41,389 bases of DNA from UMGS1474 sp050946775 (GTDB taxonomy: Bacteria > Bacillota > Clostridia > Oscillospirales > Acutalibacteraceae). Both the position numbers and the translations under genes were made by a program. The notes beneath the pieces are model-generated. The model did not search any database and was not told the DNA's origin. It worked only from the letters and a program-made list of their open reading frames with translations. Positions 33,138-40,587 of this stretch are shown here, one piece after another. The DNA lies in NCBI GenBank assembly GCA_050946775.1, contig JBMNVL010000002.1:1-41389 (forward strand), given 5' to 3'. Positions within the stretch are counted from its first letter, which is position 1, and every line of letters starts with the position of its first letter.

Positions 33138-33316
33138 GGGGATTTTCCGTTTTAAGGAAAATATTTGGAATTATATCATCCCGCATCGGGCATGGTCAAC
33201 CAACGCGGAAAAGTGAATCCGGCTTATCACCCGCCAAAAGCATCAGGAGGCCGCTTTCTTACAAAGCGCCTCAGCGCTCCCCTTTTTATGGCGACGGATC
33301 ACGGAATAACGGCGTG
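33138..33316. other. Intergenic stretch without a recognised gene
   Basis: Between the MerR promoter and the next terminator I see no convincing reading frame. It contains an imperfect hairpin, GAGG-c-CGCTTT / AAAGCG-CCTC (33247-33272), followed by AGCGCTCCCCTTTTT. This could be a weak plus-strand terminator or a decayed repeat. The rest is featureless. Confidence 0.5.
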
Positions 33317-33354
33317 AAAAAACGATCCCCGGGAAGAGATTTTCCCGGGGATCG
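33317..33354 (-). terminator. Rho-independent terminator for the 42-residue peptide gene
   Basis: Perfect 13-bp stem, CGATCCCCGGGAA (33323-33335) with TTCCCGGGGATCG (33342-33354), 6-base loop. The A run 33317-33322 gives T residues on the minus strand. It starts 17 bp after the peptide stop codon. Confidence 0.88.
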
Positions 33355-33371
33355 CATAAGCTTGCACAAGA

Positions 33372-33500
33372 TCAGTCTCCGTCGTCGTCGAGGTTGTCGT
33401 CCACGCCGTCGCCCGTTCCCAGACCGCCGCTGGTGGTCACGATATCCGCAAAACGAAACGGCACAACCCGGCTGAGCGGGCTTTCATACTCCTTTTTCAT
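33372..33500 (-). CDS. Small acidic peptide gene (42 residues)
   Basis: A very short gene with strong signals: AAGGAGGAGG ends 7 bases before the ATG at 33500, and a perfect terminator follows the stop. The peptide begins MKKEYESPLSRVVPF, has a central DIVTTSGGLGTG, and ends with an Asp-rich tail (DDNLDDDGD). Short proteins that start with MKK-Y-x-P and carry a D-[IV]-x-T-S-G segment recur in Clostridia; some are suspected precursor or leader peptides, but no modifying enzyme is adjacent here. No signal peptide is present. Function unknown; the gene itself is well supported. A -10-like TATACT lies upstream near 33580-33590 without a good -35. Confidence 0.72.
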   Translation of the reverse strand: MKKEYESPLSRVVPFRFADIVTTSGGLGTGDGVDDNLDDDGD

Positions 33501-33652
33501 GGGTATCCTCCTCCTTATCGCCTATGGCCAAACGCATTTTCGCGTGGCCGTTTTTATGAACATTTCTCCTTATACTGCGAATAGTATACACCCTTTTTTA
33601 CAAAAAGGGAAGAGAAAAATGAAAAAAGTTAAAAATTTTTTTCAAAACCGCC

Positions 33653-34492
33653 TCATTCGCTCCATTCCAGAGAAAACGTCGCGCGCACGTCGCCGTCGCC
33701 CAACGCGTCGAGCAGCTGCTCTCTGGTCGCGTTGCCGATATGGGCCAGGCGGGTGAAGTCCCAGGTGTTCTCGTCGTAATACACGGTGATCTGATCGCCT
33801 TGATACAAGATCACGTCACCCGGCGCGGTGGTGATCCGCTCGTCGTTTCGCGGCAGTTCCCACGGCAGCGCGCCTACTTTTTCAAAATGGCCGTAATCGT
33901 GCAGATCGACCGTCAACGCGCCCGCGTTGAGTTTATCGATCAGCGCCCCGGCGGAAGAATTGTTCTCCAGCGTCGCGTAAAAGCGATTGCCGTTCGCTTC
34001 GATCACCAGCACCGGCGTCGGCTGGATCGCCGCGTTTTCCGTTTTGTCGTTCATAACCGTCTCCCCCGTCCAATCAATGATCCCGCCAAACTCGTAAACG
34101 CGGGTATATCCCAGTGCAAACAGCTTTTGCGCCGCCTCTTTGCTGCGCCGTCCGCTGCGGCAATACACCAGAATGATCTGGTCAAAATCCGGCAGCGCTT
34201 CCGGCTGACGGGCCCCGATGATTTCGTTGGGAACGCAGATCGCTCCCGGGATATGCCCGGCGTCATACTCGTCCTGCCGGCGCACGTCTACCACGATATG
34301 CCCGTCGTCAAGCGCCATCATCCGCCTGGCCTCTTCCTGCGAAATAGGGGTGTAACTGTGTCCGGCCATTTCCGGACCGTCGGTCACGTCCCGTTTTGAG
34401 AAAAAGATAATAAGCGCCACCGCTGCGACGGCGATCACCGCCACGCCGACCAACGCAATCAAAACGTATTTCAAAATCGACCCCTGCGCCAT
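33653..34492 (-). CDS. Membrane-anchored rhodanese fused to a cyclophilin-like domain
   Basis: A 279-residue protein in three parts. Residues 8-31 are a signal-anchor helix. Residues 47-142 are a rhodanese domain with HIVVDVRRQDEYDAGHIPGA and the active-site loop VYCRSGRRS with Cys111. Residues 160-279 resemble the cyclophilin-like-fold domain of small bacterial proteins (RFYATLENNSSAGALIDKL ... DYGHFEKVGALPWELP ... GDVILYQGDQITVYYD ... ARIG-like end). The catalytic part is predicted to face outside. Rhodaneses transfer sulfane sulfur or act as redox/phosphatase-like domains; the exact role is unknown. A GGAGGCGGTACG ribosome site precedes the ATG. Confidence 0.87.
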   Translation of the reverse strand: MAQGSILKYVLIALVGVAVIAVAAVALIIFFSKRDVTDGPEMAGHSYTPISQEEARRMMALDDGHIVVDVRRQDEYDAGHIPGAICVPNEIIGARQPEALPDFDQIILVYCRSGRRSKEAAQKLFALGYTRVYEFGGIIDWTGETVMNDKTENAAIQPTPVLVIEANGNRFYATLENNSSAGALIDKLNAGALTVDLHDYGHFEKVGALPWELPRNDERITTAPGDVILYQGDQITVYYDENTWDFTRLAHIGNATREQLLDALGDGDVRATFSLEWSE

Positions 34493-34671
34493 CGTACCGC
34501 CTCCTCTTTTGATCTCGCTCCCATTATACCAAACTCACCGCCGGCAATCAAGCGGCGCGATGAACGCCTTTTTTGCCGACGAAAAGCAGGAAGCGCGCCT
34601 CGCTTGGTATATTCTTTTCCCTTTTGCGAACAATAGCAATGCCATATCTGAACAAAAGGGAGTCGAAATAT

Positions 34672-34746
34672 ATGAAAGCAACCGGTATTGTCCGCCGCAT
34701 CGATGCTCGCGGTATAATAACACAAAAGTGCGATAAACCCTTATGA
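34672..34746 (+). pseudogene. spoVT: Truncated 5' stump of spoVT
   Basis: GGGAGTCGAAATAT leads to an ATG and MKATGIVRRID, identical in protein to the start of the intact spoVT at 35722, but written in GC-rich codons. After codon 11 it diverges (ARGIITQKCDKPL) and stops at 34744-34746. It looks like the original 5' end of spoVT, separated from the rest by an AT-rich insert. A promoter-like GTATA (34607-34611) lies at the same distance upstream as in the intact copy, but its -10 partner is poor. Confidence 0.82.
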
Positions 34747-34815
34747 ATACTGGGTTTTTAGACGTTTTTGAAGAAAAATTTTTGACGAAAAACAGCATAT
34801 TTTGACCTATACATA

Positions 34816-34847
34816 ACAAAAGCGAGGGGAATTCCCCTCGCTTTTGT
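34816..34847. terminator. Perfect 32-bp palindrome, terminator of the orphan membrane gene
   Basis: ACAAAAGCGAGGGGAA and its exact reverse complement abut with no unpaired spacer. It lies 2 bp beyond the minus-strand stop at 34850-34852 and has A/T runs on both arms, so it can act in both directions. Confidence 0.85.
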
Positions 34848-34849
34848 GG

Positions 34850-35599
34850 TTATACATTTCTAAATTTGTAAATAGCTTTTTGCAATTCAGTTGGCAATTT
34901 TGATTTTTCGCAGGTTGAAAATACCCCAAGCGGATTGTTCCAAGATTTCATAGTATCGTCTTTCACAACTGTAATGTAGTATGTGTTTTCGTCTTTGATA
35001 TAGCCAACATCTATCTGCATACCATCGTCATAAGTGATAAGTAGCATATCTTGGTCATCATCACAGATGATTTGGAGATTTCCGTTAGCCAAATCTAATC
35101 TTTTATATACGTCATACCAATTTTGTTCGTCTGTGGTGTATGCTGTGCATAAAGACATAAACTCTGCAAAATCTTTGTCCGACTTTTCCTCTTCTTTTTT
35201 GTTCAAAAAATGACGGATAATTAAATAGATAACAGGTAGAATGAGGGGTACCCAAGGGCGAATAATATTTTTTAAGAATATCCAAGGAATTATAAAAAGA
35301 ATTTCAAGTAAAATATATGCTAAAAGATATTCTGTAAACTCGTTCCAAACTTGCCCGGCTTTGCTTTTCTTTTGGTTTTGAAATATATTTTTAGTTTCGC
35401 CGTCTAATATTACTTTGCCGGATTTTTCTGTTATATTAGCAATAAAAAATCTACCACCGCTATGTCCTAAACGCTGGAATCCGATTTCTAAAACGTTCGG
35501 TTCGTTATTGTAGATAACAATATCTCTATTATATTCTTTTGCCTTCAGGTGTATTGTTTCTTTTAACTCGTCAAGCGTTCCATTAAATATAAACTTCAT
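34850..35599 (-). CDS. Orphan membrane protein in the AT-rich insert
   Basis: A 249-residue protein with AT-rich codons unlike its neighbours. The N-terminal 80 residues are soluble and mixed alpha/beta (MKFIFNGTLDELKETIHLKAKEYN). Two helices follow (about 88-108 and 112-131), then a Lys/Glu-rich stretch (KKEEEKSDKDF) and a C-terminal domain of about 110 residues rich in Asp and Tyr (CDDDQDMLLITYDDGMQIDVGYI). Both soluble domains are probably on the same side of the membrane. No catalytic motif or family was recognised. A GGCGGTGG ribosome site precedes the ATG, and a perfect palindromic terminator follows. It is the only gene of the insert. Confidence 0.78.
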   Translation of the reverse strand: MKFIFNGTLDELKETIHLKAKEYNRDIVIYNNEPNVLEIGFQRLGHSGGRFFIANITEKSGKVILDGETKNIFQNQKKSKAGQVWNEFTEYLLAYILLEILFIIPWIFLKNIIRPWVPLILPVIYLIIRHFLNKKEEEKSDKDFAEFMSLCTAYTTDEQNWYDVYKRLDLANGNLQIICDDDQDMLLITYDDGMQIDVGYIKDENTYYITVVKDDTMKSWNNPLGVFSTCEKSKLPTELQKAIYKFRNV

Positions 35600-35655
35600 A
35601 TTTCCACCGCCTTTAATTCATTATATCACAACCACCTTAAAAAATAAATCTTGCG

Positions 35656-35684
35656 GTATATTTCTCCGTAAGTTACAGATACTA
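35656..35684 (+). promoter_or_regulatory. Sigma-G-type promoter of spoVT
   Basis: GTATA (35656-35660), 17 bp, then GATACTA (35678-35684). This fits the forespore sigma-G consensus (gHATR, 17-18 bp, cATWHTA). spoVT is sigma-G-dependent in Bacillus subtilis. The ATG follows 37 bp later, after an AAGGAG ribosome site. Confidence 0.65.
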
Positions 35685-35721
35685 ACAGTACAAAAATGTA
35701 AAGCAAGGAGATTTTTTATAT

Positions 35722-36264
35722 ATGAAAGCAACAGGTATTGTTCGTAGAATAGACGATCTGGGCCGGGTCGTCATCCCCAAAGAGATCCGCCGCACCATGC
35801 GTATCCGCGAAGGTGACCCGTTGGAAATATTCACCGACGCCGACGGCGAAGTGGTGTTCAAAAAGTATTCGCCGGTGGGCGAATTGACCCCGTTCGCAAC
35901 GCAATACGCCGACGTGATGTCCCGCGCCTGCGGATTGGGGGTGCTGATCTGCGACCGGGATCACGTGGTCGCCGCCGCGGGGATTTCCAAGCGGGATTAT
36001 CAGGACCGGCGAATCTCCGGCCAGATGGAGGATCTGATGCAGGCGCGCCAGACCCACGTCGCCAAAGCCGGCGACCGGCAGCGGCTGCAGCCGGTGGACG
36101 GGCTGAGCCGTTACGCCGGAGTGATGGCGCCCATCCTCGCCAGCGGCGATATCGTCGGCGCGGTTTGTCTGATGCTCCCCGAGTCCGGCGCCGTGCCGGG
36201 AGACGGCGAGATCAAGCTGACCCAGATCGCCGCCGGCTTTTTGGGCAAGCAGATGGAAGAATAG
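35722..36264 (+). CDS. spoVT: Stage V sporulation protein T (AbrB-family regulator)
   Basis: Forespore transcription regulator. The 180-residue protein has an N-terminal swapped-hairpin AbrB domain (MKATGIVRRIDDLGRVVIPKE ... FTDADGEVVFKKY, residues 1-50) and a C-terminal GAF-like domain (about 56-178), the SpoVT layout. The first 12 codons use A/T-ending synonyms (ACA GGT ATT GTT CGT AGA ATA), and from CTG GGC CGG onward the codons are GC-rich like the chromosome. The gene thus appears to be a hybrid whose 5' end came with the upstream insert. It converges on the dockerin gene across a terminator. Confidence 0.93.
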   Translation: MKATGIVRRIDDLGRVVIPKEIRRTMRIREGDPLEIFTDADGEVVFKKYSPVGELTPFATQYADVMSRACGLGVLICDRDHVVAAAGISKRDYQDRRISGQMEDLMQARQTHVAKAGDRQRLQPVDGLSRYAGVMAPILASGDIVGAVCLMLPESGAVPGDGEIKLTQIAAGFLGKQMEE

Positions 36265-36280
36265 GAAACAGGCGAAAAGG

Positions 36281-36318
36281 AAATACCCGCTGTTCCCACA
36301 GGAACGGCGGGTATTTTA
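36281..36318. terminator. Bidirectional terminator between spoVT and the dockerin gene
   Basis: AAATACCCGC (36281-36290) pairs with GCGGGTATTT (36307-36316), with a further GTTCC/GGAAC inner stem, and T-rich sequence follows on both strands. Confidence 0.87.
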
Positions 36319-36332
36319 TGTTTTGGGATGAT

Positions 36333-39300
36333 TTACGGCTCTTTTGCCGCAAACGCCGTGATCTTCTCCGTCGCGTATTGCAGGATCATCAGCGCGTCGG
36401 CGGCGGTAACGTCCCCGCTGCCGTCCACGTCGGCGGCGGCTTGCTGTTCGGCGTTCAGAGCAATCTTCCCCGTCGCCGCCTGCAGCGCCATCAGCGCATC
36501 GGCAGCGGTCACGCCCTCTTTTCCATCTATATCGCCGGGGACGGTTTCATCAATCGGCTCCAGTTTATCGATTGAACGAGTCTCTTTCTCGCTACAATGG
36601 GCGCAGACCCGCGCCTCGATCCCTTCTTCCTCAACGGTGGCCGCTTTTTCCACCGCCCACTCGCCCCACTCGTGTCCGGTGGCGGGAATCGTCTCCCGCT
36701 CCAGCACGTCGCCGCAGGTCACGCAGCAGAGAACACGGCTGCCATCCTGTTCACATCCGACGGGCGTTTCGATCGTCCATTCACCGGCGGTGTGTCCCAG
36801 CGCCGGGATCGGATCGGACTTCACGTGGCTGTCATCGTGCGCGCAAACGTACCCGATCGATCCCTCCTCGGTGCAGGAGGGATCCTGCCGCTGCGCCACG
36901 TGCCAGTCGTGACCCAGCGCCGAAATGGTAGTCAGATCGATCTTGGCGTCGCAATCCACGCAATGATGGGACTTACTGCCGGGCACTTCGCAGGTCGGCG
37001 CCACGTCCACCGTCCACTCGGTGGAATAGTTGTGCGGCGTTTTGGCCACCACGTTTTGCACTTTCAGCACCGCGTGGCAAACCGAACAGTGGCTGCCGGC
37101 AGTCAATCCGGTCGACGTGCAGGTAGGCGCCACCGCCGGATCGTTTACCACGGTGTGGGGCAGTTTTTCCGGTTCCTCGGCATAGGTGCTGCCGCACACG
37201 GTGCAGGCATAAGTGACCAATCCGGTCTCGGAGCAGGTCGCCTCTTTGTTGGAGGTCACCACATAGTGATGACCGGTCGCCAGAATGGCACGGGTCTCCT
37301 CTTTGCCGCATCCGGGACAGACGCGGTATTCCACGCCCTCGTTGACGCAATTGGGCGCGGTGCGTACCGTCCACTCGCCCCAAATGTGGCCGGTGATCTT
37401 GAAGGTGGCCAGTTTTTCGCCTTTATAGCCGCCCATGCCTTTGAGCAGGATCTGACCGTCCCCTTCCTGAACGTTGTTTTGGTACGAATAGGTGTAGTCC
37501 ACACCCGAACGCAGGGGCCGTCCGTTGTACGCCACGGTAAAGGAAGGCGTAACGGCGGAGCCGGTATAGGGATACTCCACCCGCTCCACCGTCACGTCCG
37601 CCTCGGACAGGAGATTTTGCACGATGGTAAAGGGTTTGACCGACGAGCCGCTGAAATTGCCTTTGCCTTCCACCGTCACGGTGGCCGGGCCGGGGTTGGT
37701 GTTGTTGGCGTAAGTCAGGGTATAATCGACGTTTTCCACCAGCGTGTAACCGTTATAGGACACCGTGATCGCCGGACGGATCGCCTCGCCGGTGTAATTC
37801 TGGGTGGGAATGGAGGAATAGGTCAGCGCTGCCACGCTTTTGGGATTGATCTTGAAATTGAGTTCCCGCCAGCCGGAATAGTTGCCGGTGCCGTAGATCA
37901 GCACCCGCGCGTCACCCACCGAAATGTTGTCCAGATACACCACGGTGAAATCCTGATCCTCCACCAGCGTCTGCCCGGCATACTGCAGGGTAACGGCCGG
38001 GGTAAACGCCTCGGTGGAATAGATCTGCGCCGAAAGATTGCGGGCGGTGGCCTCGTTGATATCGCAAGGCAGCGCCTCGATTTGTGCGCTGACGATCTCG
38101 CCCTGGGTGCCGCCGTTGCCGACGGCCGCCGCCGAGAGCATATGCCCCACGTCGTCCGCGCCGATCACATAGGAATCCCCACCGGCAACGCGGTAGCCGT
38201 CCCGCCGCCATTCCAGCGTGTAGGTGGCGTATTCCGGCGCCAGCGCGGAGGCGTCGAGCGTCAGTTCGCGGCCGTAATACGGGTCGCCCTCGATGAACAG
38301 GCCGCCCTGCAGATCGGTTTTATCGGTGGTCACCGCCAGAGGACTGCTGATCGCCGTGCCGAAATGGGTATCGGTTTCCGGAACGGTGGTGTAGACCCGG
38401 TAGGTGGTGTTGGGGGTCAGCCCGGTGAAATCGCCGCTCTCCTGCCAGGTGGCAGCGTCCAAACTGTACACCTGCCCCGCCACCGGCACCACCGACAGGG
38501 TGGTGTCGCTTTTGGCCTGCAGCTGAGGGGCTTGCAGCTCCTGCACCGGCTGCGCCTTGGTCATCACCACCGGCTGACTGCGAAAGCTGCCGATGACGCC
38601 GTCGTCGGTGCTGGTTATCCGGAATTGCAGGGTCTTGCCGATATCAGTCGCCGCCACGGTGTAGGTGCGGCTGCGGCTGACCACCTGATCGTTGACCAGC
38701 CACTCCACCGCGCAGGGAGTGCCCGCCGGGGTGACGGTGGACAGATCGGCCGACAGCGTTTCACCGTAGGCCGGCGTGCCGACGATCTGATCGCTGCCCG
38801 CGATCTGGTAGATCAGCGGCACGTCCCGCAGCTCGGGATAGGGATAATCCTCCCGACCCGCCATCGTCCACACCGTGTCGAAATCGAACCCGCTGTAGAC
38901 CGACTGCAGCTTCATCTGTGTATCGGTCAACTCTGTGGCACCGGCAGTGTTGCTGCCGGTGCCGGAAAGATAATAACTGTTGGTGATGGTGCCGCTCCCA
39001 ACGCCGTAACCTTGACCTTGACCGCTGTTCACCAAACCGGTGTTATAACATTGACTAATCTTGCCATTCACAGAAATACCGGCAGAATAATAAGTTGCTG
39101 TTATAGATCCGCTATTGTAGCACTGGCTGACGGTGCCGGAAGTCCCGCAAATACCGCCGGCAGCACCTCTGTATCCATGCGCTGACACCACGCCAGTGTT
39201 GTAGCACTGGCTGACAGTGGTGTCTCTGTCCGTACAGGAACCAACGATACCGCCGGCTCTAGCATAACCATAGCCATAAGAAGCGCCATTTTCTATATCA

Positions 39301-39935
39301 ACTTTAATGTCGCCAATATTTCGACAGCGAATCACTGCTCCTGCGCTATAACCGGTAATACCGCCGCAGTACCCAAAGTGCGAAGTATCACGAATATAAA
39401 ATTTATAAACGCATAGTACGCGGCCGAGATTGGTGCAGTTTTCTATCGACCCACCGGACAAGAGATTACCGACGATACCGCCGATATACTCGTTTAATTT
39501 GTATACCGTGGAGCTTACCACGCTTTGTTCCATCGTCAGATTGCGCACCGTGCCGGAAATCTGCGCGAACAAGCCGAGATAGACGGCACCGCCCGTTCCC
39601 GATGGTAAAGAGCTAACCTCGATGCGCATACCAATGATGGAATAGCCGTTGCCGTCGAACACGCCGGAAAAGGAACTGGCTCCGTAAATGTTATTGCTGC
39701 CGATGGGATTCCAGCCGTTGCCCATAAAATCCCAGTCGCCGCCGGCGGCGGTGGCAACCGACAGGTCGATATCGTTCATCAGCTTGTAGTTCGCCGTTAG
39801 ATCGTTGCGCACGTTGTAGAGATCCTCCACGGTGCGCACCTCGATCCAGTTCTCCTCCTCGGCGCCGACGATCCCCGCCGGCAGCACCACCAGCAGCATC
39901 GCCGCCGCGCAAAGGACGGCCAGCAGTTTTTTCAT
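36333..39935 (-). CDS. Large secreted multi-repeat protein with C-terminal dockerin
   Basis: A 1200-residue exported protein. A cleavable signal peptide ends near residue 25 (AGIVGAEEE). Residues 30-380 hold GLUG-type beta-helix-like repeats (IGGIVGNLLSGGSIENCTNLG, GGICGTSGTVSQCYNSG). The middle has Ig/fibronectin-like and MBG-like beta-sandwich segments (three copies of the pattern tPa-T-v-Y-ngr-Lv-g-DyT-Y-nN, about 650-845). Residues about 849-1132 are seven repeats of about 40 residues, each with one Cys, then Cys-x2-Cys and a GH end. Residues 1133-1195 are a type I dockerin with two calcium loops (DIDGKEGVTAADAL, DVDGSGDVTAADAL). It would attach to a cohesin-bearing scaffold outside the cell. 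There is no catalytic domain. Its ribosome site (GGAGG, 7 bases before the ATG) lies within the last codons of the upstream gene, so the two are coupled. Confidence 0.9.
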   Translation of the reverse strand: MKKLLAVLCAAAMLLVVLPAGIVGAEEENWIEVRTVEDLYNVRNDLTANYKLMNDIDLSVATAAGGDWDFMGNGWNPIGSNNIYGASSFSGVFDGNGYSIIGMRIEVSSLPSGTGGAVYLGLFAQISGTVRNLTMEQSVVSSTVYKLNEYIGGIVGNLLSGGSIENCTNLGRVLCVYKFYIRDTSHFGYCGGITGYSAGAVIRCRNIGDIKVDIENGASYGYGYARAGGIVGSCTDRDTTVSQCYNTGVVSAHGYRGAAGGICGTSGTVSQCYNSGSITATYYSAGISVNGKISQCYNTGLVNSGQGQGYGVGSGTITNSYYLSGTGSNTAGATELTDTQMKLQSVYSGFDFDTVWTMAGREDYPYPELRDVPLIYQIAGSDQIVGTPAYGETLSADLSTVTPAGTPCAVEWLVNDQVVSRSRTYTVAATDIGKTLQFRITSTDDGVIGSFRSQPVVMTKAQPVQELQAPQLQAKSDTTLSVVPVAGQVYSLDAATWQESGDFTGLTPNTTYRVYTTVPETDTHFGTAISSPLAVTTDKTDLQGGLFIEGDPYYGRELTLDASALAPEYATYTLEWRRDGYRVAGGDSYVIGADDVGHMLSAAAVGNGGTQGEIVSAQIEALPCDINEATARNLSAQIYSTEAFTPAVTLQYAGQTLVEDQDFTVVYLDNISVGDARVLIYGTGNYSGWRELNFKINPKSVAALTYSSIPTQNYTGEAIRPAITVSYNGYTLVENVDYTLTYANNTNPGPATVTVEGKGNFSGSSVKPFTIVQNLLSEADVTVERVEYPYTGSAVTPSFTVAYNGRPLRSGVDYTYSYQNNVQEGDGQILLKGMGGYKGEKLATFKITGHIWGEWTVRTAPNCVNEGVEYRVCPGCGKEETRAILATGHHYVVTSNKEATCSETGLVTYACTVCGSTYAEEPEKLPHTVVNDPAVAPTCTSTGLTAGSHCSVCHAVLKVQNVVAKTPHNYSTEWTVDVAPTCEVPGSKSHHCVDCDAKIDLTTISALGHDWHVAQRQDPSCTEEGSIGYVCAHDDSHVKSDPIPALGHTAGEWTIETPVGCEQDGSRVLCCVTCGDVLERETIPATGHEWGEWAVEKAATVEEEGIEARVCAHCSEKETRSIDKLEPIDETVPGDIDGKEGVTAADALMALQAATGKIALNAEQQAAADVDGSGDVTAADALMILQYATEKITAFAAKEP

Positions 39936-39937
39936 AG

Positions 39938-40474
39938 TTATTCCTCCTCTTCAATTGCTTTGACGCATTGATTTTTCAAATCACATTTGAACGGAAATGG
40001 TTGCTCAAAATCCGGGTTTTTATGTTCCCAGTCACGTAAGATCTTCGTTTGTTTATACAATGGTTTAATAAGCGCATAACCCTGCTTGGCCAACACCTGA
40101 AACTCGTCTTTATACCAGCAGTAATGATCCAACGATACCAAACCGTGGGTCAGTTTGTTGCGTTTGTCAATCCAAGTCAAAAGCCGATCAAAAACTTTAA
40201 CATCCAGAAGCGCAAAGCCACCGTACTGTGCGCGAATCAAGTGCTTTACACATTTGATACGGGTATTGATCGATGCCGGGACACCTTTTCTTTTGCTATG
40301 GACAGGACATCCGGATAAATGCTTTTGCAGCATTCGGGCGACGCGTTGTTCTATGGTAGCGTAGCACAACCAAGACACGTCAACATATGCCTCGTTTTCC
40401 CACGCCTTTTTCAGATCGCGATCAAAAACGTTATGCATCACCGCCATTTCTCGCCTTGTCAATATAGACTCCAT
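39938..40474 (-). CDS. HEPN-like protein, unknown function
   Basis: A 178-residue, all-helical, basic protein. Its most notable motif is RNKLTHGL (about residues 118-125), an R-x4-H pattern as in HEPN ribonucleases, following a conserved-looking LLDVKVFDRLLTWID helix. The N-terminal half has WLCYATIEQRVARMLQKHL. HEPN toxins often pair with an antitoxin; here a small XRE regulator is divergent. The start at 40474 follows GGAAGTGG; the ATG at 40519 lies on the operator and is less likely. The stop is 2 bases from the dockerin start, and its Glu codons supply that gene's ribosome site. Toxin activity is not shown; HEPN assignment rests on a short motif. Confidence 0.6.
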   Translation of the reverse strand: MESILTRREMAVMHNVFDRDLKKAWENEAYVDVSWLCYATIEQRVARMLQKHLSGCPVHSKRKGVPASINTRIKCVKHLIRAQYGGFALLDVKVFDRLLTWIDKRNKLTHGLVSLDHYCWYKDEFQVLAKQGYALIKPLYKQTKILRDWEHKNPDFEQPFPFKCDLKNQCVKAIEEEE

Positions 40475-40502
40475 TGTATCCACTTCCTGATTTTTTCTTT
40501 TT

Positions 40503-40517
40503 GTCCTATTATAGGAC
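40503..40517. promoter_or_regulatory. Palindromic operator between the divergent genes
   Basis: GTCCTAT-t-ATAGGAC is a perfect 7-bp inverted repeat. A related half-site (TTGTCCTG, 40550-40557) and its inverted partner (GACAA, 40564-40568) lie on the other side of the promoter. It is a likely binding site for the XRE protein at 40588. Confidence 0.65.
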
Positions 40518-40534
40518 ATTAGTTAGTTGTGAAT

Positions 40535-40563
40535 ATGATACCGTATATTTTGTCCTGTGTCAA
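40535..40563 (-). promoter_or_regulatory. Promoter of the HEPN-like/dockerin operon
   Basis: Minus strand: perfect TTGACA (40563-40558), 17 bp, TATCAT (40540-40535). The palindrome 40503-40517 lies just downstream of the expected transcription start, so binding there would block transcription. Confidence 0.75.
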
Positions 40564-40587
40564 GACAATTTGTGGAAGGTGTACGGT

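Larger units (their letters stand above)
34705..35757. mobile_element. Putative AT-rich insertion into the spoVT 5' end
   Basis: Visibly AT-rich DNA inside a GC-rich chromosome. On the left it abuts codons 1-11 of spoVT (stump). On the right it ends by supplying a second, AT-rich version of the spoVT promoter, ribosome site and first 12 codons, joined in frame to the GC-rich rest of the gene. Both junctions share CGAT. The insert encodes one membrane protein on the minus strand and no recognisable recombinase. Edges are approximate to a few bases. Acquisition by homologous or site-specific exchange is inference. Confidence 0.6.

Noticed and set aside
34736..34760. AAACCC ... GGGTTT hairpin at the left of the AT-rich insert as a terminator
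   Set aside because: The stem is only 6 bp with an 11-base loop and there is no upstream intact gene; it may be part of the insert end but cannot be called.
36597..39185. An 862-codon plus-strand frame opposite the dockerin gene
   Set aside because: The minus strand has a signal peptide, repeats and dockerin; the plus frame is its His/Gly/Arg-rich shadow.
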